Positions 57,407-64,000 of a stretch of DNA of 64,000 nt are shown here, in pieces; the stretch's first letter is position 1, and every line of letters begins with the position of its first letter. Both the position numbers and the translations under genes were made by a program. Source of the stretch: Palsa-851 sp035534435 (lineage in GTDB: Bacteria; Chloroflexota; Dormibacteria; Aeolococcales; Aeolococcaceae); contig DATLRX010000081.1 in the NCBI GenBank assembly GCA_035534435.1, forward strand, positions 1 to 64,000, written 5' to 3'. The notes under the pieces were generated by a model. It worked only from the letters and a program-made list of their open reading frames with translations. It ran no database searches and was not told the origin of the DNA.

Positions 57407-58945
57407 GTGAGCCGCGTCACCCGTGCGCTGGCATCGCTGCGCTGGCGCCTTACGCTCACCTTCGTCGGGCTGCTCGCGCTGCTGCTCGTCCTGCTCGCGG
57501 GCTACCAGTGGCTCACGCTGCGCGGGAGCCTGGTCTCCAACAAGGTCGCGGAGATGCAGGCGGACTACAACTCCGCGAAGCGCCTCATCGTGTCGAGGGA
57601 GAAGGCGCTTGGCGCACCCACCACGGCGACGCGACGCCTCTGCATGACGCATCCGCAGCTGGTGGGTGCCGCGGTCGCGAGCGCGGTCTCGACGGTCACG
57701 GGGCAGACGGTGCAGGTCATCGTCTACGACAGCAGTCTCACGCAGCAGGCGGTCGCGCCCGCAGGCGCAAGCCCCCCGCAGCTCTCGACGAGAGCGCTGC
57801 AGGGTGTCGTTGCCAAGGGCACGCGATCATCCGCGGAGGAGATCACCACGTCGAGCGGCAGCCAGCTCGTCGTCGGGTTCCCCGTGGTGGCGGGCACGGG
57901 AGTCTGCGGCGTCGCGCAACTCTCGGTTGGGATGACGCCGATCACCAGCGTCCTGCACGACGAGCTCTTCCTCATCACAACCGGTGGTGTGGTGGTGCTG
58001 CTGCTCGCGCTCATCATCGGCGTGCTGCTGACCGGCAGAACGCTGCGACCGATGCGCCGTCTCACCGCGACCGCCGAGCAGCTCGCCGCCGGCGATCTGA
58101 CAGCGCGAAGCCGCCTGTCGCCGAGCTCCGACGAGGTGGGGCAGCTCGCCAGCAGCTTCGACCACATGGCGGATCGCATCCAGGAAGCCTTTGCGGCGCA
58201 ACAGGAATCCGAGGCTCAGGTGCGCCGCTTCATCGACGACGCATCGCACGAGCTGCGCACACCTGTGACTGCGCTCAAGGGCTACATCGATGTGCTGCGC
58301 AGGGGTGCGGGACGTGAGCCGGCCGCGCTCGACGCGGCGCTCGAGGCCATGAGCAACGAATCAGAACGCATGCGTATCCTCGTCCTCGACCTGCTGACAC
58401 TCGCGCGTCTCGACGCGCGCCGCGAGTCACATCCAGAGGACTTCGACCTCAACAGCGCGGTGGACGCGCTGCTCACCGAAGGCGTTTCCGGGATGCCCGA
58501 GACCGTGCAGCGCGCATACGGCGTATCGCCCTTGCTCGTGCACGCCGATCGCGGCGCGGTGAACACGATCATGCGCAACCTGCTGGTCAACGCGTGCAAG
58601 TACGCGCACGGTGCTGCACAGCGATGGACCACCGGGATCGAGGGTGCATGGGGGCGACTCGACGTGCACGACGACGGACCGGGCGTCCCCGCAAGCGACC
58701 TCGCCCACGTGTTCGAGCGCTTCTACCGTGGCGAGAAGACGAGGGCGCGCGAGGAGGGCGGCAGCGGTCTCGGTCTCAGCATCGTGCAGGCGCTCGCGCG
58801 TGCGCAGGGAGGCGACGTCGGCATCCGGAGTGCCGAGGGCGCGGGGACCACCGTGACCGTGTGGCTGCCGCTGGCGGCGGGGCCGCCACCGCCTCCTCCG
58901 GAGCCGCTGGTGCCGCCGCCTGCTCCGGCATTCCCTACAAGTTGA
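57407..58945 (+). CDS. Sensor histidine kinase
   Basis: 512 residues from GTG 57407. Two helices (about 14-35 and 183-205) bracket an extracytoplasmic sensor with two Cys (RRLCMTHPQ, GVCGVAQ). HAMP is about 206-258. H-box is DDASHELRTPVTALKGYI near 278. N-box NLLVNACKYAHG, G1 VHDDGPGVP and G2 GGSGLGLSIVQAL follow. It phosphorylates the upstream regulator. The C-terminus is a Pro-rich tail overlapping the ccdA 3' end by 11 bp. Confidence 0.94.
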   Translation: MSRVTRALASLRWRLTLTFVGLLALLLVLLAGYQWLTLRGSLVSNKVAEMQADYNSAKRLIVSREKALGAPTTATRRLCMTHPQLVGAAVASAVSTVTGQTVQVIVYDSSLTQQAVAPAGASPPQLSTRALQGVVAKGTRSSAEEITTSSGSQLVVGFPVVAGTGVCGVAQLSVGMTPITSVLHDELFLITTGGVVVLLLALIIGVLLTGRTLRPMRRLTATAEQLAAGDLTARSRLSPSSDEVGQLASSFDHMADRIQEAFAAQQESEAQVRRFIDDASHELRTPVTALKGYIDVLRRGAGREPAALDAALEAMSNESERMRILVLDLLTLARLDARRESHPEDFDLNSAVDALLTEGVSGMPETVQRAYGVSPLLVHADRGAVNTIMRNLLVNACKYAHGAAQRWTTGIEGAWGRLDVHDDGPGVPASDLAHVFERFYRGEKTRAREEGGSGLGLSIVQALARAQGGDVGIRSAEGAGTTVTVWLPLAAGPPPPPPEPLVPPPAPAFPTS

Positions 58946-59684
58946 ACGGGGACTGGAACGAGAGCGAGCTGAGGACGGTGAGCTGACCCGTCGCCATGAG
59001 GAGCCCGAACCCGAAGAGGATCGCCCCGGCGACGATGCTGATGATGCGGAGGTGCCGGTTCACGCTCCGGAGGACACCCTGCAGCCGGTCGGCGAGGACC
59101 GCCACGAGCAGGAACGGGACGGCCAGGCCGAGGCAGTACAGGACCATGAACGGCAGGCCACCGAACTCACGGTTCTGCGCGATGGTGAGGATCGCGCCGA
59201 GCTGCGGCCCGAGACAGGGAAGCCAGCCGGCCGCGAACGTGAGCCCCAGCAGCAGGCCGCCCGTGGCGCCGCTCGACACTGGAAGGTGAAAACGGCGCTC
59301 GCGGGCGAGCCAGCCGAACCGCAGCACCCCCATGGTCTGCAGTGCCAGGACCATGATGATCGCGCCTGCGACGCGGTTGACCAGGTCGAGGTTGCGCTGG
59401 AACACGGTGATCGAGAGCACGCCCTCGAGGAGGTAGTACTCCGCGATGAAGATCACGCTGAACCCCAGAATGAACGCGAATCCCGTGCTCATCACGGACC
59501 CGCGGCGCGTCTCGGTCACCACTGTTCCGCCCGCTCCGGCGGCCGCCAGCGCCGGCTGACCGGCCCGCCCGCCCAGGTACGCGGCGTACGCGGGCATCAG
59601 CGGAAAGACGCAGGGCGAGAGGAACGAGACGAGGCCGGCGAGGAACGCCAGCGGGATCGAGGGACCGGGAGCCGACAGGATCAC
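58935..59684 (-). CDS. ccdA: CcdA/DsbD-type thiol-disulfide transmembrane protein
   Basis: 249 residues, six helices. Redox cysteines are in FLSPCVFPLMPAY (about 25) and GWLPCLGPQ (about 155). It passes electrons from cytoplasmic thioredoxin to exported thiol proteins, for example in cytochrome c maturation. It is transcribed toward the histidine kinase gene. Confidence 0.92.
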   Translation of the reverse strand: MILSAPGPSIPLAFLAGLVSFLSPCVFPLMPAYAAYLGGRAGQPALAAAGAGGTVVTETRRGSVMSTGFAFILGFSVIFIAEYYLLEGVLSITVFQRNLDLVNRVAGAIIMVLALQTMGVLRFGWLARERRFHLPVSSGATGGLLLGLTFAAGWLPCLGPQLGAILTIAQNREFGGLPFMVLYCLGLAVPFLLVAVLADRLQGVLRSVNRHLRIISIVAGAILFGFGLLMATGQLTVLSSLSFQSPFNL

Positions 59685-59708
59685 GTCGCAAGGGTAGGGC
59701 GGCGGGTG

Positions 59709-61073
59709 TCAGGGAGGCCCTTCGACGTAGTAGCGCTGCCGCCAGCGGATGTAGACGTACAGCGCGAGGAGGACGAAGAAGATCTCGTAGACCAGGGGCG
59801 TCGGCCAGTGGAACGCGGCCTGGGCGAAGCGCTGGATGCCGCTCGGCGGAGGTGGCGGCGCGCCGGGCTTGGAAGCGACCGGCACCGGCGTGGGTGTCGG
59901 CACCGGCGTGGCGACCGCGGACGGCACGGGAGCTCCCGGTGACTCCGCGATGAGCGCCGGTGGGGTCGGCGCACCCGTGTCGGTCTCGGTGAAGATGCGG
60001 CTGCCACCCTTTGGCGGGTTCAAGGCGACGACGACCTCAGGAGGCGTGGTGCTGGCCACCGCGATGGAGTCGATGTTCTTGCTGCCGCTCGGGAGCCCGG
60101 TGTCGGCCTTGTGGAACGTCAGGCCACCGTCGGTCGAGCGGTAGAAATCACCGCCGGTGCTGCCGCCGGCATCGACTCCGGCATACGCGAGGTTGGGGTC
60201 GAGCGGCCCGAACGTGGCGACCGTGATGATCGTTCCCGTCGTCGCGCCCGTGCCCTCGGTCCACGTGACGCCGCCGTCGCCGCTGCGGAAGATCCCCTGC
60301 GAGGTCGCGACGATGAGCGGGCGCTTCGGCACGGCCTGGTCGATCTGCCCCGCGGTGATGGACGACACCACAGCGCCCGCCGGCAGGCCGGACTGCAGCA
60401 CCTCCCACGCGCCGCCCGCGCTGCTGCTGAACACATACCCCTGGGACACGTTGCCGCTGTCGGCTCCCGCGATGACCGTGAACTGCGGGTAGTTGGCCTC
60501 CACGGCGACGGCCGCGATCGAATACCCGTCGAGGCCGCCGTCGTGCCAGAGCTGCCCGTTGGGACTGAGCGCGACGCCCGCACCCGTGCCGGCGGCGATG
60601 CCGTCGAGGCCGAACGCCAGGGATCGGACATCGAGGTTCTGCAGGCCGTTCGATGCCGGAGTCCACGTGGCTCCCGCATCGAGGCTGGCGTAGACACCTT
60701 TGCCGTCGGTTCCGGCGAACGCGTTGCCGTTCGAGCGGATGTCGAAACCGACGGTCCAGACCCGGACCCCAGGCAGGGTCAGAGTCCACGTGGACCCGCT
60801 GTCGTGCGAGACGAAAACGCCGGCATCCGTGGCGGCCATGACCGTGCTCGGCAGATTCGGCTGGATCGCCACGCTCCAGATCCTCCCCGCGCCGAGCCCC
60901 GGAAGAGCGCCCGCCTCGGAGAACCCCGGCTGCGCGGTGTCGGCACGACCCGTGAGGGTGCTCCACCCGAGGACGATCGCGAGCAGGAGCAGCAGCGCAC
61001 CGATCGGGCGTCGACGGAGACGCGGCGACGCGGTGGCGGCCGGACAGGTGCTGGCGGGGTGGTGTGTGCTCAC
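59709..61073 (-). CDS. Exported beta-propeller (BNR/YCF48-like), C-terminal helix
   Basis: 454 residues. N-terminal signal or anchor (PIGALLLLLAIVLGWSTL), then about six propeller repeats with SHDSGSTWTLT, SLDAGATWTPA, SGDGGVTWTEG and STDGGLTFHKA Asp-boxes. A Pro/Thr linker and a C-terminal helix (VYEIFFVLLALYVYI) follow, so it is probably anchored outside the cell. Function unknown. It lies 24 bp upstream of ccdA. Confidence 0.8.
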   Translation of the reverse strand: MSTHHPASTCPAATASPRLRRRPIGALLLLLAIVLGWSTLTGRADTAQPGFSEAGALPGLGAGRIWSVAIQPNLPSTVMAATDAGVFVSHDSGSTWTLTLPGVRVWTVGFDIRSNGNAFAGTDGKGVYASLDAGATWTPASNGLQNLDVRSLAFGLDGIAAGTGAGVALSPNGQLWHDGGLDGYSIAAVAVEANYPQFTVIAGADSGNVSQGYVFSSSAGGAWEVLQSGLPAGAVVSSITAGQIDQAVPKRPLIVATSQGIFRSGDGGVTWTEGTGATTGTIITVATFGPLDPNLAYAGVDAGGSTGGDFYRSTDGGLTFHKADTGLPSGSKNIDSIAVASTTPPEVVVALNPPKGGSRIFTETDTGAPTPPALIAESPGAPVPSAVATPVPTPTPVPVASKPGAPPPPPSGIQRFAQAAFHWPTPLVYEIFFVLLALYVYIRWRQRYYVEGPP

Positions 61074-61208
61074 TGCAGGGCGCTTGTGTGTGTCGAGTGC
61101 GGAATCTGGCGCCGCGGGGCCTCAAGCCCCGTTCGGGGGAGACGGCTCAACCATAACAGTGCGTTCCGGGTTTAGCGGACGCCAGGGACGAGGTATCTGC
61201 GATCCAGG

Positions 61209-62162
61209 ATGCCAACGACGTTCAAGGACTATTACGCGACCCTCGGAGTCCCGCGTACCGCGACCGACAAGGAGATACGTACTGCCTTCCGCAAGCTGGC
61301 TCGCAAGCATCATCCGGACGTCAACCAGGGCGACAAGGCCGCGGAGGACCGTTTCAAGGAGATCAACGAGGCCAACGAGGTCCTCGGCGATCCCGAGAAG
61401 CGCAAGAAGTACGACGAGCTCGGACCGCGCTGGCAGGAGTACGAGCAGTGGGAGCGCGCCGGCAAACCGGGCCCGAACCCATTCAGCGGCGGGGATCACT
61501 TCGGCTACCGGACCGTGTCACCCGACGAGCTCGAGGGCATGTTCGGCAACCGCGCGCCCTTCAGTGACTTCTTCCAGCAGTTCTTCGGTGGCGAACAGGA
61601 GGCGCCCACCGCGACCCGCGGGCGGCGCCGCGTGGTCCGGCGCGGCCAGGACGTCGAGGGCGATGCGGAGATCAGCCTCGAGGACGCATACAAGGGCTCG
61701 GCGCTCACCGTCGATCTGAGCTCTGCCGACGGCCCGCGCCGGGTCGAGGTCAAGATCCCCGCGGGCATCCACGATGGCGCCCGTGTCCGCGCCACGGGTC
61801 AGGGCAGCGCCGGGCGGGGAGGAGGGCCGCGTGGCGACCTCTTCATCCGCGTCCACATCCGCCCCCACGCATCGTTCACACGCACCGGCAGCGATCTCTC
61901 CGTTCGCGTGCCCACGCCGCTCGCCACCGCGCTCGCCGGAGGCACGGTGCAGGTCCCGACGCTGCGAGGCACCACGGCGCAACTCTCGATCCCGGCGGGG
62001 ACTCAGAACGGCGCGCGGCTGCGGCTCCGAGGGCTCGGGATGCCGCACCTGCACGCCGAGGGCGCCGGCGATCTGCTGGCGACCGTCGACGTCCGGCTGC
62101 CGCACCCGGTCCCCGAGGATCTCAGCGCCTGGGCAAAGGCGCAGCACGTCCCCGCCGGCTGA
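61209..62162 (+). CDS. cbpA: CbpA-like J-domain cochaperone
   Basis: 317 residues. J domain (about 5-72) with HPD in KHHPDVNQGD, a Gly/Phe region (DFFQQFFGG) and two C-terminal substrate-binding domains, but no CxxCxGxG zinc repeats. It therefore belongs to the CbpA/DjlA-like type II DnaJ proteins that stimulate DnaK. No dnaK or grpE is nearby. TATCTG at 61194-61199 may be a -10 for a leaderless mRNA. Confidence 0.92.
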   Translation: MPTTFKDYYATLGVPRTATDKEIRTAFRKLARKHHPDVNQGDKAAEDRFKEINEANEVLGDPEKRKKYDELGPRWQEYEQWERAGKPGPNPFSGGDHFGYRTVSPDELEGMFGNRAPFSDFFQQFFGGEQEAPTATRGRRRVVRRGQDVEGDAEISLEDAYKGSALTVDLSSADGPRRVEVKIPAGIHDGARVRATGQGSAGRGGGPRGDLFIRVHIRPHASFTRTGSDLSVRVPTPLATALAGGTVQVPTLRGTTAQLSIPAGTQNGARLRLRGLGMPHLHAEGAGDLLATVDVRLPHPVPEDLSAWAKAQHVPAG

Positions 62163-62174
62163 TCCGGTCGCGGT

Positions 62175-63836
62175 CTACCCGACCGTGAGCGGATGCTCCC
62201 GAGTCGCCCGGGCGATGGTGCAGACGTCTCCCACACAGGTCGACGCGATGACGTCGACGACCACCAGGCCGGAGCCGGGCCCCGCGAGCTCGACATCGAC
62301 GGCCACCGGGAGTGTGTCGAGCGCCCACGACCGAGGTCCGGGGCCGAGCAGCGACGGCGGCTCCGCGCTCACGTTGACGTGGACCGGAGGTCCCTGGGTG
62401 ACATCGAGGTCCTTGCCGCCGAGGTCGACATCGGCGGTGAGGCGCACCATCGTGCCCGGAGCGCCAGTCAGGGCTTTCGCGCCCTGCGACTGAGCCTCGG
62501 GAGCCGCCCCAACCGGGATCTCGAGGACGGCCCCCGTCGCAACGTCGACGGTGATCACTCTGTGCTGGTTGGTGTCGGCGACGATCAGACGGCCGTCGGG
62601 GAGGACGTCGAGCCCACCCGGCTCGTCGACGGGCTCCCGGAGCGCGAGGGTGCGGAGTCGACCCGCATCCCATACCCGGAGGAGGGAGTTGAACGTGTCG
62701 GCGACGGCAATCGCACCACCGGCGAGGGCAGCGACGCCGAGTGGGTGTTGCAGCCGTGCGCGGTCGCGGTCGCCGTCGTCGGTGCCCCACTCGAACAGCC
62801 CATGCCCGACCAGTGTCTCGACCACGCCGTCGCGCAGGATCCGCAGTGCTGACACCTCGGAGTCGGCAAACGCGATCGCGCCGTCGCCGAGGCGCGTGAG
62901 CCCGCTCGGTTGCGCAAGATGCGCGGACGTCGCCGGGCCGTCGCGCAGGCCCTCGGCGCCCGTGCCCGCGATGGCGACAGCAGGACCGCCTCGCTCGGAG
63001 ACCGCGACGATGCGATGGACGCCGGCTTCGGCGATCGCGATGCGGCCGTCCTCCAGCCTCAGACAGTCCCAGGGCGAGCGCAGCCCGTCCGCGAGGACTG
63101 TCCGCTCGCCGCCCGGGAGCGCGCACGAGAGCAGCTCGCCGGCGACGGTGTCGCAGACCAGCAGGCGTTCACCATCGAAACGCACGCCCTGCGGCTGGTG
63201 GAGCCCGTCGAACGCCATCAGCACGCGCCCGTCGAGATCGCAGACCAGCACGCGGTCGTTGCCCGTGTCGGCGATCGCGACGCGAGACCCGCCGTCGGAG
63301 GCCACCTTGCCGGGAAACGCCAGCGTCGTTCCGGCGCTGCGCCGCACCGGTGTGAACGCGGGGCCGACCGCGAGATCCGTCCGACCCTCGAGCGTCCGCT
63401 CGATCACACCGCGAAGCGCCTGCCCGTTGCCCTCGCCGGACGCCATCGCAACGACGTAGCCGTCGGGATCGATCACCACCAGCGTCGGCCAGGCACGGAC
63501 GCCGTACTGCTGCCATGTCTCGAGATCGGGGTCGTCGAGGACGGGATGCACGATCCGGTGGCGGGCAACGGCTCGCTCGACGGCGGCGTGGTCCGACTCG
63601 TGGGGGAACTTCGGCGAGTGCACGCCGATGACGACGATCCGGTCACCGAACCGGTCTTCGAGCTCGCGCAACTCCTCGACGACGCGCAGGCAGTTGATGC
63701 AGCAGAACGTCCAGAAATCGAGGACGACCACGCGCCCGCGCAGGTCGCGCAGCGACAGTGGCGCGTCCGTGTTGATCCATCCACCGGAGCCGTGCAGTTC
63801 CGGCGCGCGCACACGCCCGGTCGCGGTCGTCGTCAT
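62175..63836 (-). CDS. NHLRC2-like thioredoxin/beta-propeller protein
   Basis: 553 residues. The thioredoxin-like domain (about 25-145) has FWTFCCINCLRVVEEL, the CCINC site typical of NHLRC2, then YGVRAWPTLVVIDPDGYVV. An NHL propeller (about 165-440) has VAIADTGNDRVLV, IAFADSEVSALRIL and LIVADTNQHRVITV. A C-terminal Ig-like beta domain has a Cys pair (STCVGDVCT). There is no signal peptide. Animal NHLRC2 shares this layout; function in bacteria is unknown. Confidence 0.9.
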   Translation of the reverse strand: MTTTATGRVRAPELHGSGGWINTDAPLSLRDLRGRVVVLDFWTFCCINCLRVVEELRELEDRFGDRIVVIGVHSPKFPHESDHAAVERAVARHRIVHPVLDDPDLETWQQYGVRAWPTLVVIDPDGYVVAMASGEGNGQALRGVIERTLEGRTDLAVGPAFTPVRRSAGTTLAFPGKVASDGGSRVAIADTGNDRVLVCDLDGRVLMAFDGLHQPQGVRFDGERLLVCDTVAGELLSCALPGGERTVLADGLRSPWDCLRLEDGRIAIAEAGVHRIVAVSERGGPAVAIAGTGAEGLRDGPATSAHLAQPSGLTRLGDGAIAFADSEVSALRILRDGVVETLVGHGLFEWGTDDGDRDRARLQHPLGVAALAGGAIAVADTFNSLLRVWDAGRLRTLALREPVDEPGGLDVLPDGRLIVADTNQHRVITVDVATGAVLEIPVGAAPEAQSQGAKALTGAPGTMVRLTADVDLGGKDLDVTQGPPVHVNVSAEPPSLLGPGPRSWALDTLPVAVDVELAGPGSGLVVVDVIASTCVGDVCTIARATREHPLTVG

Positions 63837-63891
63837 GCCATGACCATCATCGCGCGCGTCGACCTCGAGACGCCGGTATCAGGGTGCTTGA

Positions 63892-63897
63892 TATAAT
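63892..63897 (+). promoter_or_regulatory. Perfect extended -10 box near the right edge
   Basis: TGATATAAT contains a perfect TATAAT with an extended TGn, about 33 bp upstream of the tRNA-like sequence that starts near 63931. Confidence 0.55.
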
Positions 63898-63930
63898 CCT
63901 GTGCGGGTGGTGGGTGCACCGACCGAGCAG

Positions 63931-64000
63931 CGCCGTGTGGCGCAGCGGTTGGCGTGACGCTTTGAAACTCTCCCTATCCCTTCCTGACCGGCAGGGGGTG
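63931..64000 (+). tRNA. tRNA-like 5' half, anticodon arm not closed, partial
   Basis: TGGCGCAGCGG at 63938-63948 fits the tRNA A-box, and GCGC/GCGT form a D-stem. The expected anticodon stem after it (ACGCT, then TTGAA) finds no partner in the next bases, which read CTCTCCCTATCC. Possibilities are an intron in the anticodon loop, a non-tRNA RNA, or chance. The rest is outside the window. Confidence 0.3.

Noticed and set aside
1..64000. CRISPR arrays, insertion sequences, prophage, toxin-antitoxin or restriction systems
   Set aside because: No spaced repeats, transposase motifs, phage structural genes or recognisable toxin pairs were seen. The two DNA methylases lack nucleases.

Overview
The window is a high-GC bacterial chromosome segment around the replication origin. 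It holds dnaA, dnaN, recF, the DciA/DUF721 gene, parAB, the rpmH-rnpA-yidD-yidC-jag block and DnaA-box clusters. An InhA-type enoyl-ACP reductase, a UPF1-like helicase, frequent GTG starts and many apparently leaderless promoters fit an uncultured Terrabacteria lineage such as Chloroflexota or Dormibacterota. That placement is inference from gene style, not a phylogeny. No insertion sequence, prophage, CRISPR array or rRNA operon is visible.

Region 1 (1-10 kb): an MFS transporter cut by the window edge, sufU-sufT for Fe-S assembly, a DUF2203 gene, a PRC-barrel gene, an odd non-coding leader at about 3.07-3.32 kb, an unknown SH3-like protein, a lone LAGLIDADG-fold gene whose 5' end carries a split parS-like palindrome, parA-parB, Fe/Mn superoxide dismutase, a CopC-CopD copper fusion and signal peptidase I. 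Region 2 (10-24 kb): a tightly coupled leftward operon rpmH-rnpA-yidD-yidC-jag-M16 peptidase-ndk diverges from dnaA-dnaN. Converging on dnaN is a second leftward operon: DUF4388 protein, lipoprotein, MGDG-synthase-like glycosyltransferase, recF, dciA.

Region 3 (24-38 kb): a response regulator, small membrane and unknown proteins, a leftward operon peroxiredoxin-like/MaoC/folP/folK/MBL hydrolase, two orphan DNA methyltransferases, an acyl-CoA dehydrogenase, a CitE-like lyase, a zinc-ribbon SF1 helicase, a glutaredoxin-PDZ fusion, and an ECF sigma factor coupled to ogt. Region 4 (38-50 kb): a DUF72 protein, two tandem GGDEF-EAL proteins, an inositol-monophosphatase-like enzyme, InhA-type fabI coupled to fabF and a macro-domain gene, a GT87-like membrane enzyme and a site-2 protease.

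Region 5 (50-64 kb): an NADP-dependent MDR oxidoreductase, uppP, small membrane proteins, a carboxyl transferase, a methyltransferase, tRNA-Lys(CTT), a PHP phosphoesterase, a two-component pair, CcdA, a beta-propeller membrane protein, CbpA/DnaJ, an NHLRC2-like thioredoxin/propeller protein, and the 5' half of a tRNA-like gene at the right edge. The most unusual signals are three adjacent-region genes without ATG/GTG/TTG starts (rpmH, M16 peptidase, lipoprotein), a parS-like palindrome split by 13 bp beside parA, and a recurring TAnnnT box 6-9 nt before start codons.
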